A DNA stretch of 8,971 nt from Thermodesulfobacteriota bacterium. GTDB taxonomy: Bacteria; Desulfobacterota; DSM-4660; Desulfatiglandales; HGW-15. The stretch covers positions 1 through 8,971 of the forward strand of contig JALOPA010000034.1 of the NCBI GenBank assembly GCA_025454125.1. Reading direction: 5' to 3'. Position numbers and translations under genes: made by a program. Each line of letters starts with the position of its first letter. Position 1 is the stretch's first letter. Below, in pieces: positions 1-6,733 of the stretch. The notes beneath the pieces are model-generated. The model worked only from the letters and a program-made list of their open reading frames with translations. It was not told the origin of the DNA and ran no database searches.

Positions 1-633
1 GTCCTTCTTCACGTGGATTTCGGAAAGATTCTTCAGGGACCAGGGATCGCCCTGGGACTCCAGGAACTGAAGGACCTGCATGGAGAACTCCACCTGCCTC
101 TGCCGGTCCAGTTCGTCCGACGAGATCCCCGTGATGATCGGAAAGTCCACAGCCTCTTTCGGACCCACCTCTTTGAACACCTTTCCGGCCCGGTTCATGT
201 AGTAGAGCTTGCCCGCCGACACGAGCGCCCTGGGTTCCTCCTTTTCCACGCGGATCAGCAGGCCGTGGGGAAACTGTTTCTCCACTTCCGCGGTCCTGAC
301 CCAAGGGTGCTTTTCGAGCCTCTTCTGCACCTCGTCCACGTTGATGGCCAAAAGGGTGAGCTCGAAGTTCAAGCCGGACATTTCTTCGAGCTCTTTGCTC
401 ATGGCCTCGTCTACGCCCACGATCTCCAGTTGTTCCAGGCGGATGTAGGGGGAGGTCAGGAGATAGCCGTAAAGAACCACGAAGAGAACGCTGATCCCCC
501 CCAAGCCCGCGAGAAGCGCCGAAATCTTCAGGCACCACGATCCCACGGAACAGGTCTTTCTCCAGAGTTCCGAGTACCGGCCCCCGTTCTTCCGCTTCAC
601 GTGCTGTTTTTTGAGGACAGTGTTCCGCTTCAT
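1..633 (-). CDS. ftsQ: Cell division protein FtsQ (3' end cut by window edge)
   Basis: FtsQ/DivIB is a bitopic inner-membrane protein that links early and late divisome proteins (FtsB/FtsL, FtsW/FtsI) through its periplasmic part. The frame is open from an ATG at 633 to the window edge, giving 211 residues with no stop, so roughly the last 60 or so residues are missing. The order is: a short basic cytoplasmic tail (about residues 1-35, rich in Lys and Arg), one hydrophobic membrane segment (about 38-60), then a POTRA domain (about 63-132). The POTRA domain has the typical pattern of a strand with IVGV, a helix ending in LEKHPWV, and strands containing AEVEKQFP and LLIRVEKEEPRAL. The following beta domain starts with KLYYMNRAGKVF. 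This ATG is the only plausible start, because an in-frame TGA lies eight codons upstream. The ribosome site is weak (AGAG, 5 nt before the ATG). The gene follows murB after 42 nt, and no ddl intervenes. The identification rests on the membrane-plus-POTRA layout and dcw position, not on a strong sequence signature. Confidence 0.93.
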   Translation of the reverse strand, partial: MKRNTVLKKQHVKRKNGGRYSELWRKTCSVGSWCLKISALLAGLGGISVLFVVLYGYLLTSPYIRLEQLEIVGVDEAMSKELEEMSGLNFELTLLAINVDEVQKRLEKHPWVRTAEVEKQFPHGLLIRVEKEEPRALVSAGKLYYMNRAGKVFKEVGPKEAVDFPIITGISSDELDRQRQVEFSMQVLQFLESQGDPWSLKNLSEIHVKKD

Positions 634-675
634 GAATTCTCTATGGTTAGTGTTTCATTTCAAAGTACAAACCCT
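634..675 (-). other. murB-ftsQ intergenic spacer, AT-richer than surroundings
   Basis: This 42-nt spacer is clearly richer in A and T than the coding DNA on either side. It holds only the weak AGAG ribosome site of ftsQ. I looked for a promoter, because ftsQAZ promoters lie at this place in some bacteria, but found no convincing -35/-10 pair. I also see no terminator-like hairpin followed by a T-run, so read-through from murB into ftsQ is the simplest reading. Confidence 0.5.
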
Positions 676-1578
676 TCAATCTCCGACCACCTTGATTTCC
701 GGTTCCAGCTCAATTCCGGTTTGCTCTTTAACCCGCTGGCGGGCGGTTTCCATGAGCGTGAGGATGTCCTCCGCACTGGCTCCTCCCACGTTCACGATCA
801 CATTGGCGTGTTTGTCGGAGATCATGGCACCCCCGACGCTCATCCCCTTGAGGCCGGCGCTCTCGATGAGCCTGCCCGCATAGTCGTTGGGAGGGTTCTT
901 GAAAACGGAGCCCGCGCTCGGGTACTCCAGAGGCTGGCCGGCTTTTCGCCTCTCCATGTACTCATGAACCCTTTCGGCTATGGCCTCCGGCCGATCGGGG
1001 GTCCCCTTGAATCGGGCCTTCACCACCACGGCGCCCGAGGGAAGCACCGCCTTTCGGTAACCGAACTCCAGGGCCGAACGGTTCAGAGTGACCTCCCGGC
1101 CGTCCGCGGTGAGGATCTCGACTCCTGTCAGCACGTCGCCGGTGCTCTTCCCCCACGCTCCGGCGTTCATGACCACGGCCCCGCCCACGGTGCCCGGGAT
1201 GCCGGCAAGGAATTCCAGGCCGGCCAGCCCCTTTTTCTGGCTGAAGCGCACCAACTCCAAAAGGCCGAGCCCGCCGCCGGCGTCTATCGTGCACTCCTTC
1301 GCTTCAACTCCCTCCAACTCGCCCTTGAGCAGCAGCGCCATACCTTTGAGGCCCTGGTCTTTCACCAGGAGGTTGCTGCCCTTGCCCACGACCAGGCAGG
1401 AGAGGTGTTCCCTGTTCGCAAAGGAAAGCACCGCCTTCAGCCGGCTAAGGTCCTTCACCTCGCCCAAGGCTTCGACCTTTCCTCCCACCCGAAACGTGGT
1501 GTGCGGCCCCATGGGGCAATCGAAGTGAACCGCCTTGTCCAGAATCCCGATCAATTCTTTTTTCTGCCTCTCATCCAT
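676..1578 (-). CDS. murB: UDP-N-acetylenolpyruvoylglucosamine reductase MurB (type II)
   Basis: MurB uses NADPH and bound FAD to reduce UDP-GlcNAc-enolpyruvate to UDP-MurNAc, the second committed step of peptidoglycan precursor synthesis in the cytoplasm. The protein is 300 residues, normal for the family. The FAD-binding region includes HTTFRVGG (26-33), VVGKGSNLL (63-71) and the AGIPGTVGGAVVMNAG block (125-140). The catalytic set appears complete: Arg175 in GYRKAVL, Ser224 in the YPSAGSVFKNP motif (the proton donor position), and Glu294 in LEPEIKVVG. The compact C-terminal domain with YPSAGSVFKNP fits type II MurB (Staphylococcus aureus-like) rather than the longer Escherichia coli type I. 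The ATG at 1578 is the first possible start after an in-frame TAG inside the upstream repeat. Its ribosome site is poor (GAAG, 5 nt away). It is the only gene of the cluster preceded by a long gap (162 nt after murC). Confidence 0.97.
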   Translation of the reverse strand: MDERQKKELIGILDKAVHFDCPMGPHTTFRVGGKVEALGEVKDLSRLKAVLSFANREHLSCLVVGKGSNLLVKDQGLKGMALLLKGELEGVEAKECTIDAGGGLGLLELVRFSQKKGLAGLEFLAGIPGTVGGAVVMNAGAWGKSTGDVLTGVEILTADGREVTLNRSALEFGYRKAVLPSGAVVVKARFKGTPDRPEAIAERVHEYMERRKAGQPLEYPSAGSVFKNPPNDYAGRLIESAGLKGMSVGGAMISDKHANVIVNVGGASAEDILTLMETARQRVKEQTGIELEPEIKVVGD

Positions 1579-1740
1579 GCCGACTTCGTCAGAGCTCGTG
1601 AAGTCCTCTTTTCCGTCATTCCGGCGAAAGCCGGAATCCAGGATCTCTGGGCACTAGCGCTATTTCTGGACCCCGGTTTTCACCGGGGTGACGATTTCTC
1701 ACCAAGTCTTCATCCATGAATTTTGAAAATCCAGCCCCCC
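1579..1740 (-). other. 162-nt murC-murB intergenic region
   Basis: This is the longest gap in an otherwise tightly packed cluster. About half of it is the 80-bp inverted repeat (1614-1693). The rest is 47 nt next to the murC stop, beginning with a run of six G on the minus strand, and 35 nt before murB. I see no clear promoter and no conserved RNA. A small reading frame starting MDEDLVRN runs through the repeat on the minus strand, but most of its sequence is the repeat itself, so I do not call it a gene. Confidence 0.6.
1614..1693. repeat. 80-bp nested inverted-repeat element (REP/MITE-like) between murC and murB
   Basis: Two 28-bp arms, 1614-1641 and 1666-1693, are inverted copies of each other with 22 of 28 bases identical, separated by 24 bp. 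Each arm is itself a perfect 8-bp hairpin with a 4-base loop: 1618-1625 pairs with 1630-1637 (loop GAAA), and 1670-1677 pairs with 1682-1689 (loop TTTC, read GAAA on the other strand). The six differences between the arms form three base-paired pairs, so both hairpins stay perfect. The left arm translates on the plus strand as VIPAKAGIQ, and the element on the minus strand gives HPGENRGP. From memory, both are spurious peptides often produced by a widespread family of intergenic repeats starting CGTCATTCC. No transposase is encoded. There is no U-run after either hairpin, so it is not a standard terminator. In the transcript it would form either two adjacent hairpins or one long stem between murC and murB. 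Confidence 0.85.
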
Positions 1741-3126
1741 TCATCTTTCCCCCAGCTTCTCGATCAGCCGCTCTCCCACGTGATAGATGTCTCCTGCGCC
1801 CAGCGTCATGACCACGTCTCCCTTTTGGACTCGCTCCGCAAGGACCTTCACGATTTCCGCCTGATCGCGACAGACCACCACGTCTCTGTGGCCATGGTCC
1901 CTGATTCCCTGGCCCAGAGCCTGACTGTCCACGCCTTCGATGGGTTTCTCCCCGGCTCCATAGAGGGGAGCGAGGATCAGGACATCGGCCTGGTTGAAAC
2001 ATCGCATGAAGCGGTCGTAGAGCAGGTGGGTCCTCGTGTAGCGGTGGGGCTGAAACGCCACCAGCAGCCTTCGGTCCGGCCAGCACTCCTTGGCGGTCAG
2101 GAGCGTGGCGGCGATCTCTGTGGGGTGATGCCCGTAGTCGTCCAGCACCAGGATTCCCTTTTTGTCCGCCTTGATCTGAAAACGACGCGCCAGCCCACCC
2201 AGATGGCGTAGTCCCTTCCGGATGTGCTCCATGGACAGGTCGAGTTCAAGGCCCACCCCGATGGCCGCGAGCGCGTTGAGCACATTGTGATTGCCGGGCC
2301 TGCCCACCACCACTTCCCCCAGGGAGGCGCCGTGATGGAGGACCTCAAAACGGGTCTCCAGTTCTCCCCGGACCACGTCCCTGGCCCTCAAGTCCGCCTG
2401 GGAGCTCATGCCGTAGGTGAGGTACCTCTTCTTGAGCAGGGGAATGACCCCCTGGATCTCCTCGTTGTCGAGACAGAGCACGGCCAACCCGTAAAAGGGG
2501 ATCTTGTTGATGAAATCCACAAAGGCCTTGCGGATCGCCTCAATGCTCCCGTAGTGATCCAGGTGCTCGTAGTCGATGTTGGTCACCACCGCGATGGTGG
2601 GCGAAAGGATCATGAAAGACCCGTCGCTCTCGTCGGACTCGGCGACCAGGATGTCCCCCTGGCCGAGCTTTGCATTGGAGCCCCCCCAGATGTCGAGCCT
2701 GCCGCCGATGACCACCGTGGGGTCCAGGTTCCCGCACGTCAGGATCGAGGCGATCATGGAGGTGGTCGTGGTTTTCCCGTGGGCCCCGGCAACGGAAATG
2801 CCGTACTTGAGGCGCATGAGCTCGGCCAGCATCTCCGCTCTCGGGATCACGGGGATGTACTTTTCCTTGGCCTCCAGGACTTCGGGATTGTCCGTGGCCA
2901 CAGCAGACGAATACACCACCACGTCCGCCCCTTCGATGTGCTCCCTGTGGTGGCCCTCGAAGATCTTCCCGCCCAGGCCGGCCAGGCGAGTTGTGACCGG
3001 AGACGTTTTGACATCCGACCCGCTCACCTCATAGCCGAGGTTGAGGAGGAGTTCGGCGATTCCGCTCATGCCGATGCCGCCGATCCCCACGAAATGGATG
3101 TGCTTTGTCTTTCCGAAGATCTTCAT
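1741..3126 (-). CDS. murC: UDP-N-acetylmuramate--L-alanine ligase MurC
   Basis: MurC is the first amino-acid ligase of the pathway: it joins L-alanine to UDP-MurNAc using ATP in the cytoplasm. The 461 residues match the family length. The N-terminal UDP-binding Rossmann domain starts with [13 protein letters not shown] (12-24). The central ATPase domain has the P-loop GAHGKTTTT (114-122), then [10 protein letters not shown] (162-171) and [11 protein letters not shown] (183-193). [11 protein letters not shown] (278-288) marks the move to the C-terminal domain, which holds the MurC hallmark [10 protein letters not shown] (329-338) and FQPHRYTRT (358-366). The ATG at 3126 overlaps the murG stop by 4 nt (ATGA), and a GGAG lies 11 nt upstream, so translation is probably coupled to murG. 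No frameshift or missing key residue is visible. MurC is clearly favoured over the related recycling ligase Mpl by the dcw setting and the YGHHPTEI context. Confidence 0.98.
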   Translation of the reverse strand: MKIFGKTKHIHFVGIGGIGMSGIAELLLNLGYEVSGSDVKTSPVTTRLAGLGGKIFEGHHREHIEGADVVVYSSAVATDNPEVLEAKEKYIPVIPRAEMLAELMRLKYGISVAGAHGKTTTTSMIASILTCGNLDPTVVIGGRLDIWGGSNAKLGQGDILVAESDESDGSFMILSPTIAVVTNIDYEHLDHYGSIEAIRKAFVDFINKIPFYGLAVLCLDNEEIQGVIPLLKKRYLTYGMSSQADLRARDVVRGELETRFEVLHHGASLGEVVVGRPGNHNVLNALAAIGVGLELDLSMEHIRKGLRHLGGLARRFQIKADKKGILVLDDYGHHPTEIAATLLTAKECWPDRRLLVAFQPHRYTRTHLLYDRFMRCFNQADVLILAPLYGAGEKPIEGVDSQALGQGIRDHGHRDVVVCRDQAEIVKVLAERVQKGDVVMTLGAGDIYHVGERLIEKLGER

Positions 3127-4196
3127 GATCGAACCATCTCCAGGAGCAGATCGGCGATTTTCTGAGCCGCATCCGGTTTTGAAACGGCCTTGGCCGCTTG
3201 CCCCATTTTTTCCAGAGACGCCCTGTCCTCCATGAGTTTCGCCAGCCGCTCGGCAAGAAGCTCACCGCTCAGGTGTTCTTGCAGGATCATCTCGGCTGCT
3301 CCTGCTTCCTCAAGAAACCGGGCATTGGTCTCCTGATGATTGTTTGCCGCAAAAGGGTAGGGAATCAGCAGCGAAGGTTTCCCCAAAGCCGCCATCTCGA
3401 AGACCGCCCCTGCCCCTGCCCTGCTCACCACCAGGTCCGCGTCCCTGTAGACCCCGGCCATGTCCTGAATGAAAGGCCTCACCTCCGCTTCGATCCCTCT
3501 TTCATTGTAAAGACCAGCGATTCTCTCGTAATCGAGCTCACCGGTTTGGTGGATGGCCCGGCAGGATCGGTTCCTTTTTTTCAGCAGGGTCATGGCCTCC
3601 ACAAAAGCTTCATTGATGGCCCTGGCGCCCTGGCTTCCTCCGACCACGGCCACGGTAAAGGGCTTGCCGTTTCTGGAAGGACGCGTCTCTGAAGTCACGA
3701 ACTCGGCCCGAATCGGATTTCCCGTGAGGTGAATCGAGCCCCCTGCGAAATGCCTGCGGCTTCCTTCAAAGGAAATGAACACACGGTCCACCACCCGACA
3801 GAGCAGCCGGTTGGTCACGCCGGGAAAGGAATTCTGCTCATGGATCGCCGATGGGACGCCCATCACCCTGGCGGCGAGGCACACCGGGCCTGCCGAGTAA
3901 CCGCCAACCCCCAGCACCAGGTGGGGCGAGAACTGCCGGAGGATCCACAGGGATTGCAGAACGCTCCAGGGGAGCTTCAGAGCGACCCAAGCGCCTTTGA
4001 ACAGGCCTCTCCCTTTCATGCCCTCGACGGCAATGGAGGTCTGACGAAACCCCGCCTTGCTCAACACCTCGGACTCCATCTTACGTTTGCCCGTCACAAA
4101 AAGGATCTCCGCTCCTTCAAACCGCCTGCACATCTCCTTGGCCACGGCCACTCCCGGAAACAGATGGCCCCCTGTGCCTCCTCCGGCCACCACCAT
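3123..4196 (-). CDS. murG: Lipid II synthase MurG (UDP-GlcNAc transferase)
   Basis: MurG is a GT-B glycosyltransferase on the inner face of the cytoplasmic membrane. It moves GlcNAc from UDP-GlcNAc onto lipid I to give lipid II. From the ATG at 4196 the protein is 357 residues, normal for the family. The N-domain has the glycine-rich [11 protein letters not shown] (5-15), GVGGYSAGP (96-104) and [12 protein letters not shown] (119-130), the acceptor-side motifs. The C-domain has [13 protein letters not shown] (184-196), HQTGELDY (216-223), [10 protein letters not shown] (258-267) and [12 protein letters not shown] (281-292), the donor-side motifs. The start is uncertain. The ATG lacks a well-spaced ribosome site and leaves the first beta strand two residues short of most homologues. 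In-frame ATT (4202-4200) or CTG (4226-4224) starts would fix one or both faults. The gene lies 35 nt after ftsW from the ATG, or 5 nt from the CTG, and overlaps murC by 4 nt. Confidence 0.96.
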   Translation of the reverse strand: MVVAGGGTGGHLFPGVAVAKEMCRRFEGAEILFVTGKRKMESEVLSKAGFRQTSIAVEGMKGRGLFKGAWVALKLPWSVLQSLWILRQFSPHLVLGVGGYSAGPVCLAARVMGVPSAIHEQNSFPGVTNRLLCRVVDRVFISFEGSRRHFAGGSIHLTGNPIRAEFVTSETRPSRNGKPFTVAVVGGSQGARAINEAFVEAMTLLKKRNRSCRAIHQTGELDYERIAGLYNERGIEAEVRPFIQDMAGVYRDADLVVSRAGAGAVFEMAALGKPSLLIPYPFAANNHQETNARFLEEAGAAEMILQEHLSGELLAERLAKLMEDRASLEKMGQAAKAVSKPDAAQKIADLLLEMVRS

Positions 4197-4231
4197 CCGA
4201 ATCGTATGGTTCGCCTTCTGTTCCAGAGCCT

Positions 4232-5335
4232 CTATCTCCTTGACGAGATGTTCAGAAGAATGCCCACGCTCACGAGGCTGATCACCAGCGAGGACCCTCC
4301 GTAACTGATAAAGGGGAGCGTCAGGCCCTTGGTCGGCAAAAGCCCCATGACCACGCCCATGTTGATGATGACCTGAAGGCCTAGGAAAGAGGTGATTCCT
4401 AAGGCCAGATAACTGCTGTAGAGATCCGATGCGCGCAGAGCCACCTGGATCCCTCTTACCACCAGAAGGCCGAAAAGGATCACGATCACCGCGAGACCCA
4501 CCAGACCCAGCTCTTCCGCCACGATGGAGAGGATGAAGTCCGTGTGAGGCTCGGGGAGATAGAACAGTTTCTGCTTGCTGTTTCCAAGGCCCACGCCGAA
4601 AACCCCTCCTGAGCCTATGGCCAGGAAGGAGTGGATGATTTGAAACCCGAGCCCCTGGGGGTCGTCCCACGGATTCAGGAAAGCCCACCACCGTTTGAGC
4701 CGGTAGTCCGCCTTGTGAACCAGCCACAGGACGGCCGGCAGAGCCAGCAGCATGAGGCCCACCAGGTGAAGCACGTTGACGCCGCCCACAAAGAGCAGAA
4801 TCACCAGCCAGCAGCCGATGATGATGGTCGTCCCCAGGTCGGGCTGGAGCAGGATGAGCCCCATGAAAGCCCCGGCAACCAGGAGATGGGGCACCAGCCC
4901 GCTTGAAAAGGAACTCATGACCGGGCCTTTCTTGGAGATGGAGTAGGCCACGTAGAAGGCGAGCGCCAGCTTGGCGAGTTCCGAGGGCTGGAAGGAGAAC
5001 CCGGCGATCCGGAACCACCGGGAAGCGCCGCCGATCTTCGCCCCCACTCCCGGCACCAGAAGGAGCAGCAGGAGAAAGAGGCTGATGCCGAGGAGAGGGT
5101 AGACCAGGCGGGAATAAGCCGTGCTCGGGATGTTTTTCGTAAAGATCATGAAACAGACGCCGATCAGGCAGAACATGCCCTGCCGCTTGAGAAAGTAGTA
5201 GCTGTCCCCCATCCGGTGCTCGGCCAGAAAGGAACTGGCGCTGTAAATGGCCACGAGCCCGAACCCTAACAGCAACAGGGTAGGCACCAGGAGCAGGAAG
5301 TCATACTCGAAAAATTTCTTCTTTGCCTCATCCAT
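4232..5335 (-). CDS. ftsW: Septal peptidoglycan glycosyltransferase FtsW (SEDS family)
   Basis: FtsW is a polytopic inner-membrane SEDS protein that polymerises lipid II at the division site together with the transpeptidase FtsI. From the ATG at 5335 it has 367 residues, within the family range, with about ten hydrophobic segments, the first near 12-35. Family motifs are present: the YSASS end of the first segment (31-35), GGASRWFRIAGFSFQPSELAK (102-122), QPDLGTT (164-170), the large periplasmic loop with LPEPHTDFILSIVAEELG (260-277), and GLTLPFISYGGSSL (337-350). Asp266 in HTDF is the aspartate proposed as catalytic in SEDS proteins. The start fits well: GAAAGG lies 7 nt upstream, and the ATG overlaps the end of murD by 8 nt (ATGGATGA), pointing to coupled translation. 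RodA is the alternative paralogue, but a position between murD and murG is diagnostic of FtsW. Confidence 0.97.
   Translation of the reverse strand: MDEAKKKFFEYDFLLLVPTLLLLGFGLVAIYSASSFLAEHRMGDSYYFLKRQGMFCLIGVCFMIFTKNIPSTAYSRLVYPLLGISLFLLLLLLVPGVGAKIGGASRWFRIAGFSFQPSELAKLALAFYVAYSISKKGPVMSSFSSGLVPHLLVAGAFMGLILLQPDLGTTIIIGCWLVILLFVGGVNVLHLVGLMLLALPAVLWLVHKADYRLKRWWAFLNPWDDPQGLGFQIIHSFLAIGSGGVFGVGLGNSKQKLFYLPEPHTDFILSIVAEELGLVGLAVIVILFGLLVVRGIQVALRASDLYSSYLALGITSFLGLQVIINMGVVMGLLPTKGLTLPFISYGGSSLVISLVSVGILLNISSRR
4236..4241 (-). promoter_or_regulatory. Strong Shine-Dalgarno AAGGAG at the end of ftsW, for murG
   Basis: AAGGAG on the minus strand sits in the last codons of ftsW, just before its TAG stop. 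It is 39 nt from the murG ATG at 4196, far too distant to serve it, but only 9 nt from an in-frame CTG at 4226. It therefore bears directly on which murG start is used. Confidence 0.55.
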
Positions 5336-6686
5336 GCTGCAGCCTTTCGACCGCTTCCTTGAAGGCCCTGCCTCGGTGAGCGTAGTCTGTGAACATGTCA
5401 AAGCTGGAGCAGGCCGGTGCCAGAAGAACCACGTCGTGGGGTTTTGCAACGGAAAAAGCCTTGTTCACCGCGTCCTCCATGTCCTCGGCCGTGGCGTAGG
5501 GAATCTTGTCCTCAAAGGCTTCCGCCAGGAGCGGCTTGGACTCGCCCATGAGAAACGCCTTTTTCACCCTTCCCTTGGCCACCCTCACCAGGGGCGCGTA
5601 GTCGCCCCCTTTGTGGCGTCCCCCGGCGATCAGGACAATGGGACGGTCGAAGCTGGCGATCGACCGGAGGGCCGCGTCCACATTGGTCGCCTTGGAGTCG
5701 TTGTAGAAATCCACTTTCCGGACCCGTCCCACATGTTCCAGGCGATGGGGAAGCCCCTGAAAGCGCTCCAGGGTGCTCTGGATCACCGGGGGCTCCACGT
5801 TCATCGCCAGACCCGCGAGGGTTGCGGCCATCATGTTTTCCACGTTGTGCTTGCCCGGAAGAGGGCATTTCTGAAGGTCGAAGAAATGGCTCTCCTTGCA
5901 CGGCAATCCGGCTCGGATTCCCTTTCCTTCTGCAAAAGCATGTCGCAGGCCTTTCTTCTTCAGCCCGTAGCGCAGAACATAGACCTCTTTGGGGGGCGAG
6001 AAGGAAGACAGAATGTCATCGTCATCGTTCAGGACGGCGAAATCCCCCGCACCCTGGTTCTTGAAAATCTTCAGCTTGGACTGCACATACGCCCCGTAAT
6101 TCGGATAGCGGTCCAGATGGTCCGGAGAGAGGTTGAGCAGGAGGGCCACCAGAGGACTGAAGCCCTCCAGGGTGTCGAGCTGAAAACTGCTCACCTCCAC
6201 CACCGCCACATCCGCCCTCGCTCCCGAGGCCGCGTACTCGATGAGCGGGGTGCCCAGGTTCCCGCCCACGAACACCTTGTGCCCTGCATTTTGAAGGAGC
6301 TCTCCCAAGAAGGCCGTGACCGTGGACTTGCCGTTGGTGCCGGTGATTGCCACGACCGGCGTGTTCATGATCTGCACGGCCAGATCCATTTCCCCGGTCA
6401 CGGGGATCCCCTTTTCTCTTGCAGCCTTGAGGGGCAGGAGGTCCAGAGGCACTCCTGGGCTCACGATGATCCGATCCGCGCGGAGGAAGGTGCCTTTGGT
6501 GTGCCCGCCTGTCTCCAGCGTCACTCCCAGGAATTTCATTTCCCGGAGGGTGTCGGGAGACAGTTTCGCTTCCTCCTTCCTATCGCTCACCGTGACTCGG
6601 GCTCCTTCCCGCACCAGATACCGAACCACGGAAAGCCCGGATTTCCCGAGCCCCACGACTAAGATCTTTTTATTCGTCCATTCCAT
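5328..6686 (-). CDS. murD: UDP-N-acetylmuramoylalanine--D-glutamate ligase MurD
   Basis: MurD adds D-glutamate to UDP-MurNAc-L-Ala with ATP in the cytoplasm. From the ATG at 6686 it is 452 residues, close to the usual size. The N-terminal nucleotide-binding fold starts VVGLGKSGLS (10-19), followed by IVSPGVP (74-80). The ATPase domain has the P-loop GTNGKST (116-122), VEVSSFQL (163-170) and LNLSPDHLDRY (184-194). Lys204 in QSKLKIF is the expected carbamylated lysine. The C-domain has KHNVEN (279-284), YNDSKATN (328-335) and LLAPACSSFDMF (421-432). The start is unusual: the 47 nt upstream hold a 7-bp tandem repeat, and the best ribosome site (GAAGG) is 36 nt from the ATG. A GTG at 6737, overlapping the mraY stop, is in frame and would add 17 residues, most of them encoded by the repeat; that extension is not typical of MurD. 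The 3' end overlaps ftsW by 8 nt. Confidence 0.97.
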   Translation of the reverse strand: MEWTNKKILVVGLGKSGLSVVRYLVREGARVTVSDRKEEAKLSPDTLREMKFLGVTLETGGHTKGTFLRADRIIVSPGVPLDLLPLKAAREKGIPVTGEMDLAVQIMNTPVVAITGTNGKSTVTAFLGELLQNAGHKVFVGGNLGTPLIEYAASGARADVAVVEVSSFQLDTLEGFSPLVALLLNLSPDHLDRYPNYGAYVQSKLKIFKNQGAGDFAVLNDDDDILSSFSPPKEVYVLRYGLKKKGLRHAFAEGKGIRAGLPCKESHFFDLQKCPLPGKHNVENMMAATLAGLAMNVEPPVIQSTLERFQGLPHRLEHVGRVRKVDFYNDSKATNVDAALRSIASFDRPIVLIAGGRHKGGDYAPLVRVAKGRVKKAFLMGESKPLLAEAFEDKIPYATAEDMEDAVNKAFSVAKPHDVVLLAPACSSFDMFTDYAHRGRAFKEAVERLQHG

Positions 6687-6693
6687 TGATTTT

Positions 6694-6724
6694 ACCGTGC
6701 ACCGTGCACCCTGAACCGTGAACC
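6694..6724. repeat. 7-bp tandem repeat (ACCGTGM, about 4.4 units) between mraY and murD
   Basis: On the plus strand the units read ACCGTGC, ACCGTGC, ACCCTGA, ACCGTGA and a partial ACC. The array fills most of the 47-nt mraY-murD gap and ends 7 nt before the murD ATG on its transcript side. Similar short arrays occur between genes in various GC-rich bacteria (from memory, not searched). The copies are imperfect and short. On the transcript the GTGCAC units are palindromic, but a hairpin between neighbours would need a very small loop, so I predict no strong structure. Confidence 0.8.
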
Positions 6725-6727
6725 TTC
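6723..6727 (-). promoter_or_regulatory. Displaced Shine-Dalgarno GAAGG upstream of murD
   Basis: GAAGG (within AAAGAAGG) on the minus strand is the best ribosome-binding sequence in the mraY-murD gap, but it lies 36 nt before the murD ATG because the 7-bp repeat array stands between them. Removing four 7-bp units (28 nt) would leave 8 nt, a normal spacing. That suggests the array grew or was inserted here; this is inference. Confidence 0.4.
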
Positions 6728-6733
6728 TTTCCC

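Noticed and set aside
634..690. Promoter for ftsQ in the AT-rich spacer
   Set aside because: The best -35-like hexamer (TTGTAC) has no acceptable -10 at the right distance.
1666..1693. Rho-independent terminator after murC
   Set aside because: The hairpin is strong, but on the minus strand it is followed by CCAGAAATAGCG with no T-run, and it belongs to a symmetric repeat element.
1609..1698. Target-site duplication flanking the 80-bp element (TTTC near both ends)
   Set aside because: The match is only 4 nt of low complexity and is offset by one base on one side, so it is within chance.
13..1719. Long open reading frame on the plus strand, 568 codons, antisense to ftsQ and murB
   Set aside because: It is a codon-bias shadow of two clear minus-strand genes in GC-rich DNA. 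It has no recognisable domain, and its C-terminal end is just the translated repeat (VIPAKAGIQ).
1616..2086. Minus-strand frame overlapping the end of murC and the 80-bp repeat, ending in HPGENRGP-type sequence
   Set aside because: It is out of frame within murC, then translated repeat. No ribosome site and no family features.
2224..3165. 313-codon plus-strand frame antisense to murC, and similar long plus-strand frames at 5247-6662 and 7619-8344
   Set aside because: The opposite strand encodes full-length, motif-complete MurC, MurD, FtsW, MraY and MurF. The plus-strand translations are rich in His, Arg, Gly and Pro and have no domain features.
4197..5018. Upstream extension of the murG frame across ftsW
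   Set aside because: This part lies entirely inside ftsW in another frame and has no MurG-like sequence. MurG begins near the GGGTGGH motif.
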